DNA of 64,000 bases, taken from the NCBI GenBank assembly GCA_949130495.1, contig OX422211.1, positions 535,218,017 to 535,282,016 on the forward strand, read 5' to 3'. The notes beneath the pieces are model-generated. The model had not been told where the DNA came from. It worked only from the letters and a program-made list of their open reading frames with translations, and did no database searches. Origin of the DNA: Sambucus nigra (lineage: Eukaryota > Streptophyta > Magnoliopsida > Dipsacales > Adoxaceae). Each line of letters starts with the position of its first letter. Position 1 is the first letter of the stretch. Positions 38,510-51,719 of the stretch are shown here, one piece after another. The translations under genes and the position numbers were made by a program.

Positions 38510-39540
38510 AATGGTATCACTAGGTCAAGATGTATGTAATCTCAAACCAAACAACAATGGTGTACAAAACACACAAATTTATAGTCAAAAGGAGATAACG
38601 TGAAGAGGTTGAACACCAGGATATAAGTGGTTTGGACGGAGCCTATGCCCATAGTGCAGTGTGAATGGTGGTTTTTACTATAAATATGGCACTAATGGCC
38701 TATAAATACAACACTCAAGCTTTTCTCTCTCTTCTGTATGTTTTGATAGAGTTATGATAAGGCTGTGAATAATGAGATCCTCCCTCATGGAGAAAATGAA
38801 AAGTGTATATAGGCCTTGGGGTGTAGTGTACCCCCAAGCAGGTGTGGAATGTTCCTAGCCACTGAGCAGTGCCATCTGTCACTGTCACGTATAAAGGATG
38901 ATGAAATATTCCCTCATGTGGGGGAATGATTCGGTTATAACTGTTTCATCCATGGAGGTCCTGCATCCGATGTGCACTGTTCCACGCATCTCCCAAACTA
39001 CACGATCTGCCAGCTATCGCTATCGCCTGCATGGTCTAGGTCGAGTACTCCGATCGATATTGATGGTCGAGGGTGAATCCGTGGGACCTTAACCCCTATA
39101 AAAAGATATGTGTATGGTCCACTGTTCTTGTCAGAACTATGTCAGTCGAGTCTGAGGATACTCAATCCTTCAGGAATAGTGCAGATCCCCATTCTAGGTG
39201 ACTGATGAGGGCCGAGGTCGAGTCATCTTCCCCAGACTGAGTGGAGACTTCTCATTCTTGGTCATCTGGTAAGGGTCGGCTAAATCTGAGGTTCATGGTC
39301 CTAGATAAGGTGATACTTGGCATATCAATGGCTCCACCATCAATGTATGACCCTTCGTACTACTACCAATCTAGGATACATCGCCTCGAAATTTTCATCG
39401 TCTTCCACAACCATCTAGGACTATGATAACACTTGGCTAGAAGTCCTCAGGGTTATCACACTCACTCTTATACTAGATTCTATCAAATACGATGTCGAAT
39501 TTCAAGTACTCTACGTTTAGTCCCGTTTTAACCTTTTACT
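38510..39540 (-). mobile_element. 5' LTR-like sequence upstream of gag
   Basis: Non-coding and directly upstream of the gag relic, with TATA-like boxes on both strands (CCTATATACAC on the minus strand near 38808; CTATAAATA on the plus strand near 38700). I found no second copy in the window, so calling it an LTR relies on position beside the primer-like site and gag. The outer end is approximate. Confidence 0.4.
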
Positions 39541-40979
39541 AGGCGGCCATACATAAACCCTGTGGGGGTATTACCCTCATCATTGCATATGAAGGTTAGT
39601 TTTTTATTTAATATCAAGGTCATCATCGTCCAGGGGGATTATGGATGCGACACTATACCAAATAGAAGTTCCACCCCTCTCCCAGACACCCATCACTACA
39701 ATAATGATATCTGGCTCAGGGGATTTCGGGCCATCCCACTTGCTCACGTGAAAAAGTAGAAGACGTTTATTCATAATATAACCACCCAAATCATCCAAAA
39801 GATGGGATAAATGCTCAGGTTTGGACTCATAAATTATTAATAGGAAACCCTCAAAGTTGTCACCGCTATGGAGCACAACACAAGAGCCAACCTTGGGTAC
39901 ACCCCCGAATCCAAAGTCGAGATCAGTAACCTCAAGAACCCTGGTAAAGGTGGAACAAACACTTTTATCTCGAGAGCAAGTATTTTTTCTATCACGAGCT
40001 CCTCGAGCCATAATGGGATGAAAGTAAGAAATCCTTACAGCTCGAAATTGAAATACTTTACGAAGATGGTTTATAGGTCGACTAAGGGAAAATTCACAAA
40101 GTCAATCAGAGTGAAATCAATGTATTATGGGTCACTACAAAAGATAAAAAAAACTTCTAGACAGAGCCAAAATGGGGATTAGCTGCATTATTTCTTGATG
40201 AGACCACTCTAATAGCTGACTTAACCCCTGCTGAAAGCTTTCGTGATTGGTACACCACCTCGGACACCTAAGGCCCCACTATAGATAAAGTTCGATTGAT
40301 CAGTAACCTTGAGATAAACGTTTACCTCTGTGTACCGGACTCTACAACCACCTAATATGAAACATTGCCTTCATTCGAGCCTGTAGATATAACCAATGAA
40401 CTCCTAATGGATTATCAATGGAATGAGAAAAGTCACCATCTGTTGTTAACAGTCCTCTCTAAGGCACACCTTTACAATGACCCTATCACAAGCTCGACCA
40501 AAAATCCAATGGCTAACCCCAAGGGAAAGAGGTCTCAACTCAAGAAACATCCCCTTCCCCAGCCATCACTCAGTCGCAAAGTTGAAAATCCCCGGAAGGC
40601 CTCTCTAAAAGTACCTTGACAGAGCCTGACTCACCTCATCACCCACATAAAAGGAACTGCAGTATTGAAAAACTGGACCTTTATCGAATGCATCTCCATG
40701 TCTGTCATATAGAGGCCCTTTGAGTGTGTAATTTTAGCTAAAGAGTCCCACATTATCTCCTCTCCTAATGTATCCCTCTATAAAATAGACTTTTTGTTAT
40801 TATCAATGATATCCTTGTTACCTTCGATGGCATAATAAATAGTGATTTTCAGTATTTTCTTGCGCGTGCTACTTGTGATGATTATGGATCCAGCAATGAA
40901 TAGGAATTCACACTTAATAATGATAATCGTACACACTTAAAATACTTAAAGGACTTACAAAAACTTGACCAAAGTCAAA
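39541..40979 (+). other. Region upstream of Tat-type pol, not recognised
   Basis: Plus-strand frames at 39868-40182 and 40365-40619 are compositionally protein-like (basic, Ser/Pro-rich), but I recognise no gag or protease motif in them. By position this should be the gag-protease part of the element whose pol follows. Confidence 0.35.
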
Positions 40980-43900
40980 ATAATCATGTCTCCTAAAGAG
41001 GATAACATAGTTACCATAAACTTGGGCACTCCCTAAAAGCCCCAAAAGTCAAAATAGGGTCCTCCCTAGATGAGAATGAATAAAAGGTTCCCACAAGTCT
41101 CCTCTCTACCTTTATAAATGTTTTTCTTGGCCAATATGCCCAACATTGACACTTGTATCAGCATTCATGAGATACCTTATTTCACATATTCCAAGCCCTT
41201 AAAATAGAGGCTCTCCAAGATCATACCCGAATGGTCCATAAAAGTAAAGGAGGAAGTTTAAAAAATAACATAACGTTGGTTTCATCTGAGTGGTGAAGTA
41301 CCCCACTTGGCTGTCCAACATCGTACCAGTACCCAAAATCAATGGCGAAGTCTGAATGTGCATAGATTACATGGATTATAAATGGGCATGCCCAAAATAT
41401 GTTTTCATTATACCACACATCGACCTATTGGCAGATATTACAACTAGCAACGCACTTAAATCCTTCGTAGATGTATTCTCAAGATACAACGAGATCAAAA
41501 TTCACCCTGAACATAAGGTGAAAACCAAGTTAATTACCCCTAGGGGGCGTATTATTAGACAGTCGTGCCATTCAAACTAAAAAGTGCTGGTGCGACTTAC
41601 GAGAGAGAAACCATGATCATCGTACATGAACTTATATAGAAGGAAGTGGGGTTCAATGTGTACGAAATAATTATTAAACCCAAGGATCATAAGGGACACA
41701 TTTCGTCACTCTAAAATTCTTCCAAAGATTACGCCTCTTCAAAATGAGGTTAAACCCACATAAATACATCTTCGGAGTCACTAAAGGAAATGTTCTCAGA
41801 TTCATAGTCTGTAAAGATGGAATTGAGGTATAACCTACCAAATTCAAATCCATATAGTAAATGATCCAACCCAGAAAAGAAAAGGAACTCCAAGGATTCC
41901 CAGGAGAAGTCTAGTTCATTAACCATCTTACCACCATTTGTGAACCCATCTTCCAAATATTCAAAAAAGACTCCCCAAAAGAGGGAAATGATCAATGACA
42001 ATAAGCATTCAAGAAGATACAAGACTATATTACTCAACCACCGGTGTAAGTGCCTCCATAACCAAGATGACCTCGCCTACTCTACACGACCATAATCGAC
42101 ATGGTTGTCGGAGCCATACTGGAACAATACATGGAGAGTTACCGAAAATAATGCAACATCTACTACGTAAACAAAAGGTTGGTATCCTATGACCTCAAAT
42201 GCATTTCCTTGGAAAAGGATAATGTATCCCTCGTACGAATTCCTCGAAAAATGCACCATTACATGATGTCTTTCAGCATAAGACTCATCTCAATAATGGA
42301 CCTTCCGAAATAACTCTATGAGAAAACCTATTCTTCTACAAGGATGGGCAAATAACAACTGATGTAAGCCGAGTTTGAGATCACGTATGTCATGCAAAGG
42401 GCCACAAATGGGTGAGCCATCTTCGACTTCCCCACAGGGAAGACCCTGATAGACGAAGAATAAACCAAGCCAAAATTCCCAAATGAATACCTATTCCACT
42501 CAAAAAATAGAGAGACTTAGGGACTCTACTTCGATGGGGAATCCAATAAATGGGGATTAGACATAATAATTATCCTTATGTCCCTTGAGTCACGATGACT
42601 CTTTACCGCTATTAAAATTATTTATAAGTTCACTTGCAACATGGCCGAGTATGAGGCTTGTATCATGGGAATTAAAATTTCCCTGGAAATGAGGATCACC
42701 AATTTGAAATCCTATGGAGATTCCAACCCAGTCATCAGTCAAATATTAGGAAAATAAAAGAACCGGGATGACAACCCCTAATCATACCATGCCTATTTAG
42801 AAGAAATATCCACTTGATTTGAACACCTCAAACTTATATTTCTCCCATGGGTTAAAAATAACTTTGCGGACGCACTGGTTACCCTAGCTTTAATAATAGA
42901 TATGCCAGAGGGAACAACAAAAATTACGTTCACCATAACTAGTCGAAACACCCCTTCATATTGCTTTGAGGTTGACACTATCAAAGAAATAAGAGTAGGG
43001 CCTACAGTCTAGTACTACGATATAGGGAACCTTCTTGACAAAAATACTTCCCATTAATTGCCTCTTCCAAATACAGACTTCCCCTATGATGATTTAACGC
43101 CCAATTCATTATCTATGGGGATAGATTTATAAAATAGGGTTTGGTGGAATACACTTATGGTCCGTTATCTAAGACGCTACCCTTAAAATCATGGACAAAA
43201 TCCATATCGATGAATGTGTCCCGCACATGAGTGGTCACACCCTCTCCAAGAAAATACTCAAATAGTCATACAACTGGACCACCATAAAAAATATTGTATG
43301 GACTACGTTAAAAGGTATCTTAATTGATAGTCATAATCCCATCGGTAGCGTCTGCCTCCCCAAGATCTCTACTGTGTGACATCACTCTCACCTTTATCCA
43401 CCTAGGGGATAGACATCATAGAGACGGTAACTCCCAAAGCCACCATCGGGCATGAATTCATCCTAATTTCCATTGATAGTTTCACAAAGTGGGTTGAGGC
43501 TGAATCTTACGCAATCCTAAATGCTAAGAATGTATCCAAATCATACGATGAAAAATTATTTCCTTTTTTATGTACCTCGCGAGTTAGTATCGGACAATAG
43601 AAGGAGGTTACAAACTTATTACATGAGTACGAGATTACTCATCACAAGTCATGTCCATATATCCCATAAACCAATGGAGTAGTCGAAGCCACTAATAAAA
43701 ATGTTGAAAACATCATCAGTAAGATGATGGAGACATATAATGACTTGATAGATAAACTTCCATATGCCCTTTGGGCTTCCATAACACAGAACAAAAATTC
43801 ATCATCCTTATTCACTAGTTTATGGAATGGAAGAAGTTCTAGACATAGAACTCGAGGTACCCTCATTAAGTATCATGCTTGAAATCTAGGTAGCTAAAAC

Positions 43901-44240
43901 TGATTGGGTCCAAGCCATTACTACGAACAAATTATCCTTGATGAGAGGGGACTAAAAGTTATTTACCACAACCAGGGATATCATTAGCGTATCACTCGGG
44001 CATTCAATAAACAACTCAAAAAGCCAAGCATCCAAGAGGGTGACCTAGTCCTAGAAGAAAATGTCGAACCTTCCCATACGCCCGGAGGTAAATTTTCACC
44101 CAACAGGGGAGGACCCTATCTAGTCACCAAAATAAAATCTAGAGCGACAGCTACCTTAGCTGATCCCAACAGAGTCACAATTTTTGAACCCTTCTCAATC
44201 GATTGACAAAATTCTTTCCTTAATCCCTCCCGTGGTGAAA
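40980..44240 (+). pseudogene. Ty3/gypsy Tat-type pol (RT, RNase H, integrase), heavily broken
   Basis: In order: a pre-RT segment (VTINLGTP, PPLDENE); RT with YPTWLSNIVPVPKING, MCIDYMDYKWACPK, PHIDLLADITTSNALKSF and SAGATYERE. Where the catalytic YVDDMIVK box should be, the sequence reads VYEIIIKPK, so the Asp pair is gone. Then come the thumb/connection (LRLFKMRLNPHKYIFGVTKG, CEPIFQIFKK), RNase H (YFDGESNKWG, NMAEYEACIMGIKISLEM) and FADALVTLA. Integrase follows with SIDSFTKWVEAESYA, RELVSDN, TNGVVEATNKNVENI and YALWASITQ, keeping candidate D, D and E residues. Many frameshifts and stops. Pol copies element RNA into DNA and inserts it; this copy is dead. Confidence 0.85.
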
Positions 44241-45372
44241 AGGCATATACCAATATAATGCAAAAAAAAATCATTTGTAACCGTACGGGAAGACTATTCA
44301 AGTCCATAAACATTCCCTAACCCTACATCAAAAAGCCCACTCGGGCAACCAACCTTTCACTTGATGTCAGCTAGAACAGTTTAGTCCCCTAAAATTTTCT
44401 TTTTAATTTAGGGAGAAAGACATAGACCTGATTCTATGCTATATTCTTATCGTAGATATTTACAGACACCCAGTTGTCTTTAAATCGTAGATACATAGGA
44501 AACTCGAGATATCACTTCGGGTCGGGTCTAAATAAACCTCGAAACACCCAATGTTATGGGAAAACCCTATGTATGGTCATTATGCCCTCACTCTCAAATA
44601 GTCGACAGGATCAAAATATGCTAAAATGTCAAGTAACAAAGCAATTCTCTAATGCATTTTAAAGACTCCATAGGATCATCGTTATTTAAACTATAGGCAA
44701 AGGATAATTCCATGAAAAGTAAGCCTAAAAGGAAAAATAAACTACCCCTCTAATTCTCCCCAGATTAAGAAATATCTAAATACTCCTCTCCCCTCCGATC
44801 ACCTCGCATCCCAAGATAGAGACCATCGAAGCAGTCCACTCTCTAAGGGATCCCCACAAAATGGCACTCTATCCTTGGTAGAAAGGCGACACTCCAGCTC
44901 ATAAACCATTCTCATCTCAGACACCCAGATTTTTGGGACAAAGATCGAGACAGACAAACTCACTAAGGGCTACCTAGAAAATGGCTCCCTAGTCTTGGCA
45001 AGAGGAAAACACTTCAAATTTAAAAAACGGCTACGTCTAAAGGGTCTCACCCTATCACACACTAAAGAAAAGGATAAATTTCCCTCTCCCTCTCCGACAT
45101 CCACTCAAATAAAGTGGTTCTCGATCAAATAGATATATTTTCCTCTCTCCTAAAAGAAAAGTATCAAAACATGGGACCTTTAATATTTTAAAACTTTCAC
45201 TTCTCATATTAATATATTATTTTTACCTTTATTTCCATTTTTTATACTTTGTCCATCACCATTTTAAACAAAAAGGCTTCAGCTCGATTCTGTAAATATT
45301 CACATCATTTCATGCATGAAATAAAAAAAACAAATACACCTTATACTAAGACAAACCCTCCAAATAGGGGGT
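44241..45372 (+). other. 3' non-coding region of the pol element
   Basis: No coding motif after the integrase C-terminus. It ends near a purine-rich tract (CAAATAGGGGGTATC, 45360-45374) where a polypurine tract would be expected. Confidence 0.4.
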
Positions 45373-47300
45373 ATCCATATTAATATATGAGATTTATGAA
45401 ATGAGAATCCCCATATAAAATAAAATGTATGGGAGATTCCTCGTGTTCCTCCTAGAGGAACATATTACTTATCTACCCCAGAGTATACCCAAGATCCAAA
45501 AAGACGCATAAACATCTTTTTGGGAGGTTACATCAAATCGCACCCAAAAGACCCACCAAAAACACCATTACCACTCATCCATCAAATACGGAACGACTTC
45601 CCCGGATGACCGCTATCTAACTTCCACCATGAGCCCACGAGTGCAATACCCTAAAGGCTGCCTCTAAAAGGGAGGCACTAACCATCTAGTGACCAAAGAC
45701 ATCTAGACACTGACCAAGCCAATAGACAAACACAAATAATTCTTTGTTGCCTCTTATGATACCTCATAAGTCAGCTATCGTAATGCTAGATTTGCAAATG
45801 ATTAGTGCATTATGATTTCCCTAAACTGAGCAGCATCAACCAATTCCTGTTTAAAAAGCGAAAAAAACATCAAAGCTCAGTCAAACATTAAAAATAAAGG
45901 GATGATAAAAAACACATAAAATAAATAATAAATAAAACTCATGTCATTCAGAAGGAGGGAGGGATCCAAAGTTGGTGCCAACATGCCAAAAGACGCATCT
46001 CGTTGACGATTATGGACAAACTGGTCCTCACCGTAAGAAACCATCGTGAATGCCAATTGCAAGGTTAAAAGTGTACAACAACCCAGCCTAGGACGAGAGG
46101 GAGAAGCATGACCCAATGAGAGTTATATCATGTCCTCAACAATCGTTAGAATGAGAGGTGGAGAAGAAGAATCTCATGTTCCAGTGAGAAGACTCACATC
46201 CAAGGATAAAAAACTAAAGGGACATCGGACTTCCCAAAGCTCGAACCACTATTGTGGTCCACGATCTCAAAGGAGAAGAAACACAAAGATAACAAATGCA
46301 TGTACTTTGTAGACACAAATAGTGGCAATACCAGAGCAAGCGTCATTAAAAAGGGTAGGTAGCATCCTTCAAAAAATAGCAAACTCAAATGCATTTAATT
46401 GTATTGGTGTAACGAAAGAGTTAATGGATTGGTTAACCATTCCCATACAGTTAATCGATTGGTTAAGTATTCCCATCCCTCCAATAACCGATCGATTAAC
46501 CAATTGTCTCTTTCCAAAAAAAAAACCTTTACTCCTCAAAACTTTTAATATATCACACATAGACACCATCTTCCTCCTAGAATAGGCAAACCTATTTCTA
46601 AAGTCCTTTCAATTTTGACGAAGAGTGTTCGTATAGGCACACTATTAGTAGAACACTCCTCTGGGAAACTTGATCCGCAATTAAGGTTCTAGGATGCTTC
46701 GTCTTGTATAAATTAATCCTTGGGCATGAACCCCAGAAGAACTCGCAAAAATATCAATTTTTGAAACCTTCACTAAAGTTAAAAGTGTCAAAACACCAAG
46801 AACCAGAGTATCTAGGGACAACTTGCAAATAACAAAAAAAAAATCAAATGACCCATTAAAAATAGCAATCAAACAAGCCCTCTGGGATCGTTAAACAATC
46901 GATTAACCGTTTCCCCTCAGATAATCGTTCGATTATCCATCCCAAAAATTAATAATTACAAAATATTTGAAGATCTAGTCGCAGCCTCACAAAGCCGACT
47001 GACCAAAATTGAGGGCTCCAAATGGTTATGCAATTGGTCAACTGTCTTTCCAAGACCCCTATAAATAAAGGTCCCCACCCACTATTTCAAAGTATCCCCA
47101 AACCCGACCTCGATCTATTTTTTTCAACTTATTTTGTCCCGAGCATCCGAGATACTCGAGATCATTCTGAAAGTCCCAAAGAATCTCATACTTCAAAAAA
47201 AGTCTCTTTCCACTTAAGGAAATCTCCTACTTCTGCGATGTAACTTACAAGTCCCAAAACGGGGTCCGTACTTCTGAAAAGTTACCTCCGAGAAATAAAC
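45373..47300 (+). mobile_element. 3' LTR-like sequence of the Tat-type element
   Basis: It follows the purine tract at 45360-45374 and contains a plant core promoter-like TATA box (CTATAAATAAAGG at 47059-47071). Two clusters of AATCGATTxxTTAACC motifs lie at 46418-46505 and 46885-46945. I found no second copy in the window, and both ends are approximate. Confidence 0.45.
46418..46505. repeat. ATCGATTGGTTAA-type motif cluster
   Basis: Three or four motifs: 'atggattggttaacc', 'aatcgattggttaag' and, inverted, 'gatcgattaaccaa'. A second cluster lies at 46885-46945 ('aatcgattaacc', 'atcgttcgattatcc'). Confidence 0.6.
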
Positions 47301-47480
47301 CAAGTCGAACTTCGACAAAAATTACTCAAAGCCAGCACCTTTAGAAGTAGATTTGTATTGAAAAGTAGCAAATAAGGAGGACACATTCCCTAGCAAAAGG
47401 TCGGCTTTTACCGCAAGGGTAAAGAGCATCTGCACAAATTTTGAGGCAATACCCCACTTATATATATTGTGATAAAATTT

Positions 47481-47483
<3 letters not shown>

Positions 47484-47530
<47 letters not shown>
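47484..47530. repeat. (CA)n-(TA)n microsatellite
   Basis: About 14 CA units followed by about 9 TA units. Confidence 0.95.
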
Positions 47531-47729
47531 TCTTTATCCTGTCCACCGTTTAGAGAATCGAGTATACACTTTACAGCATTAATATTTTAAAATCCTAGTT
47601 TATAATTCAGCACCTCTATTTGTGTATTGTATTAGCATGATCATATGTTAATCAAATGCCCTAATTAAAATACATCAGCATGAAAACCTTCTTTTCAAAA
47701 TACGTTCTCAAGAAAGTGCCAATGATCTG

Positions 47730-49138
47730 TGTTAGCCCAAAACTTTGCAGGCTGTAAGAAAAAAATTTCCAATTGAGTCAATTCATTGGTAATTGGCTTT
47801 ATTCCGGACAAATATTTTGAGTTATAGGTTAGGACTTATATTATAGATCATGTAAGACTATGTCGTGTTTGATGAAGATGTTGCGAACAAACTTCAAAGT
47901 TAGATACATCGTGTCGTGTTTATCATGCCAAGTTTGTCGTCTCGCTTACCGATGATCTAACAGATATGAATGCATTTTGAATATATGGTCCTTGGATATT
48001 TTTATAAAGGTGATTATCTTTTAACAAAAATCATTTGGAACAGTTTTTAAATTATTTTTTGTAGAAAAATAATTTTAATTTTTTATCTTGTTAGAACGAG
48101 AACTGAATCTTGTTAGAATGAAATGGAAGTTTCATTAGAACAAAATTTGAACTCGTTATAACGATATTGAAAAGTCGTTGGTACATGCATATAATGAACA
48201 TCAAATGAGGGGGCCTATGTCAAGTAGTGAACATCTCGTTGGAAGTTCTTTAGAATGAAAAAAGGTTATCATTCGAACGAATCTTGTTGTCGTTAGAATG
48301 AAAACTCATTCTCATTTGAACAAATGATACATTTTTTTCCAACACATTTGATGCCTCAAAATTTGTGATTTATTATTTATTGGAGGTGTTGGACTCGGTA
48401 TTTTGAAAAACTTTTGGCAAAAATAAATTCCTTACGTATTTACCAAAGTTTTGAAACCATAGTTTTACCCTTTGAGTTTAACGATCCAAGTTCTTCATAT
48501 TCATGTTTTTTGAGATCTTTAGTTTTGGCAACAAGATTTGTTTCTGTACATCTGAAGAGAACATGTTTCAGGCGGTGGATTTCATACTAACTATTTCCAC
48601 ATAGTGGTCTACGTGCTTGTGGTGTTGCAGTGACTAAGCAGTGGACTCTGTTTTACAATATATAGACATTTATAGAGCCTCGTCGGTGGATACAAAGACA
48701 TACATGAACTCATGCGTTGTGACAGCTTGCATAGGTGGACTCCTCTGTTACAATGTTGAGGAGCAGTCAAAGATTAAAGAGCATCAAGGCTTGTGGGGAT
48801 CGAGTCATTAAGTAAATTTATTGTCAACTTTTGTAATTCCATATCATAGTGGTCTGTTGCCTGGGTCGTTCGAGGGTATTCCCTTTGTATTTTTCCTCGC
48901 ATCGGAACGTTGTGGATGTTTTACCGAATTTATCTTCTTACCACCTAGATGCGTGTTTTTGGTTAAAAAAATAAAATTGGGTAAATGATTTTTTCAAAAC
49001 AAAGATGTAAAATTAGTCCAAAGTTTTTACAGGGTTAATTTGTTTAATGTTTTAATCCTTAAAATCTAAAAAAAATAAAAAAATAGACTTTTCATTTCTT
49101 TGGACCATCCTTGCCTTTTATCACGTCTTGCGTTCTCA
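47730..49138 (+). repeat. 5' LTR (1.4 kb) of the copia-like element
   Basis: Starts TGTTAGCCC and ends GCGTTCTCA just before the primer site. It contains a palindromic motif array at 48090-48340 ('gttagaacgaga', 'attcgaacga', 'gttagaatga'). It aligns with 58661-60055. Confidence 0.8.
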
Positions 49139-49141
49139 AAC

Positions 49142-49154
49142 TGGTATTAGAGCC
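49142..49154 (+). other. Primer binding site, tRNA-iMet type
   Basis: TGGTATTAGAGCC, one base from the canonical TGGTATCAGAGCC, three bases after the LTR end. Confidence 0.85.
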
Positions 49155-49254
49155 AGATATACAAAGTTATCGTGTAAATACTTGATTGGTGTTGTTTATG
49201 GTGGTTTGTTTTATCCCCCTCTCTCTTATGTTGGTTTTCTTTGTTTATCCACCC

Positions 49255-50120
49255 AATGAATTCTCATTGTGATAAGTTATTCGATGTGTTTAGTGATGAT
49301 GACTTTGATATTAAAGAGGAGTTTAATGAGCTTTATTACCATGCTGAAAATTTGACTCATTTGAATTTGAAGTTTGCAAAAATAATTAAAATTCTTGAGA
49401 AATATTTTTTTTTGTTTTAAAGCTACAATGGAATATTTGCAAACTGTTCAAACTCAAAAATATTTCCTACATGAGAAGCTTGTGGATATGAACTGTGATT
49501 TTTAATCTTTATAACCGTCCAAGAAAGAGAGAAAAAATATAGTCTAGTTTTTAGATAAAGAATTAGAGGACTCTAAATTTTGCAAGGTTAGTGTACGTGC
49601 TATTAAGGATAATGATATTTTTATTAGTGATTTGAGGGCATGCGAGAAGACTCTTAGGGATAGGTTTGCTTACATTGAGGGGGAGTGAGATAAACTTCTG
49701 GGATTGATTGAAAATTTGAGTAAGGAGTCCCTAACACTTGAAGACTCTAATTCTTTGCTTGAGACCAGGATTTTGAAGTTAAAATATGATCTAAGAGATT
49801 CAAGTAGTAATTTTAGTGATGGCACTAGATTCCTTGATTCAAATGCTTCCGTTGATAAAGACAAGACAATTATTTATTTTTATAGGGTCAACTACATCCG
49901 AGAGTGTTAAAAAAGGTCAAACCAAAGATCCTATTCCTCATCGTGTCTACACGTGCACACACTGCGACTGGAAATAACACCTTAGGTATTTTTGTTATGA
50001 TCTTAGAAATTAACAAGTAAGTTGATGTCTAATGTCCCCTTGGTACCTAAAACATGATGCGTTAGGTATACAGCTATTTGGGTTAGAACATCCATTTTAT
50101 AGGCCCTACATGTTAGACTG
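49255..50120 (+). pseudogene. Ty1/copia gag relic (coiled-coil part and zinc knuckle)
   Basis: The N-terminal UBN2 part of gag is not visible. What remains is an acidic, Leu-rich segment (SDDDFDIKEEFNELYYH), a coiled-coil-like part (49704-49910: LIENLSKESLTLEDSNSLL, LKLKYDLRDSSSNFSDG), and a zinc knuckle at 49955-50000 reading CTHCDWK-stop-HLRYFC. Its spacing is exactly CX2CX4HX4C, with all four ligands kept and a TAA at the Gly position before His. The sister element at 3972-5930 has a stop (TGA) in the same codon. Gag would package element RNA; this copy cannot make a full protein. Confidence 0.65.
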
Positions 50121-51719
50121 GTTGATTCTTGCATGCTTTCACATGACTTTTTACATATTATATCTTATGGGTAATTGCTTGTATGTTTACATACACTAGT
50201 TTATGACTCATGTTAAATATGATTGCTAGTTGTATTTTATTTGTATCTTTTTTTATTTTGATTTTTCTTTTATTGAGTCATGTTTAAAAATGCAAAAAAA
50301 AAACTTGTCTTTTGAAATAGAGTTTGTTTCCAAAAAATTGTATTTTCTTTTGAAAAAAGAAAAAACTCGAAAAGATTTTTGGTTTGTATGTATTTTTATT
50401 TTACACATTTTGTGTGGCATATTTGTTTATTTGAATCCAATTCATTTTATGCTATCCATATGACTAGGACATTTGGTTATGATTTTAATGCTTAGACTGT
50501 TATTAATCATGCGTGCATGGAGTTGTTTAAAACTTGATTCTCTAATGGATTCACTTTGTATATGCCTCCATAAACACATGCACGAGCCTTTTGGATGTTA
50601 TCTTCACATGTTATATTTGAGCTATGTGAGATGTTCTCCCATCAATATTGTCATCTACATATTTTGCAACTATGGAGAATTTATTCATGTAACAACCGTT
50701 TCCCATGAGACTATTTGAATTTTATTAAAAATAAAAGGGTGCACAGGAAAGGGTTACGAAAGGAGAAAATCTCCTTTGTAGGAAAGACACTATTAGCAAA
50801 ATCCTAATGAAAAGATTAAAGGTAATAAAAATAGAAAATTTTACAAAGGCTAACACGTTTAGTTTGTTTGATCTTTTCAAAGAGATGTCTTCAAAATAAT
50901 TGAGTGAAACTAAAATATGATACACGGTTATCTTTTAAGTGTGTATAGTTAAATATCAGTGTGTTTGCACAATGAATCCTAGTTTTGTTTATTTTGTCAT
51001 GACGCTATTAATTTGTAGAATCATCAATATTCTAAGCTTGAGTGAATTGTGATTGTTTGTTCATAAAGTTCACTTTATCTTGTCACTTAAGGCTAAATCT
51101 TAGTTTGATAAAGTTTTGCGATTAAATAGACCTCTTAGAACATATTTCAGTGTTTGGGTCATAATTCATTTGTATCAAGTTCACACCCATTCATTCTATC
51201 CCACATGCTTAGACACGACGATACTATGATAGTGTAAAGCTTATGTGTTTGTGTCAAGTTTTTTTCGTTGTTTATACCTATATATACATATATATATTCC
51301 GGATTGTCATTGGTATATTTTTCATATTTATATATACGGTATTGATTTTGAGTCTATGTGGTTTGCATTTAATCAATGTTTGCCATTTTCTTTATCAGAG
51401 GATCTAATTTGGCATGCTATGTGATCATATTAGAATCTCTTTTTAGGTGCATTGGAATTCCATATATTAAATTAAATTTTTTTAAATTGGTATCATACCT
51501 TATTCCTTATTCATATTGATATCTTTTTTCATCGATATAGCTATTATTTTACAATTGTGTGGATTATTTGTGCTTCTATTGCCATATTGTGAGTTTGTTG
51601 CACTTTATACCATTGCATGATTTTATTCCTTCCTCCTTAATCAAAAATTAGCATCTCATGCTCACATATTTAGGCGGAATTTTTTTAATGTGGAGAAATA
51701 ATTTATGATTTCATGCTTT
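50121..51719 (+). other. Non-coding internal part of the copia-like element
   Basis: T-rich sequence with short frames and no protease, integrase or RT motif. A-rich blocks at 50290-50390 recall the tandem repeats at 3735-3890 in the sister element. The last three bases (TTT, 51717-51719) are the target duplication of the CACTA element. Confidence 0.5.

Noticed and set aside
39604..40011. 135-residue minus-strand frame opposite the upstream part of Tat pol
   Set aside because: No family motif. It lies opposite the strand of the neighbouring pol and is best seen as a shadow.
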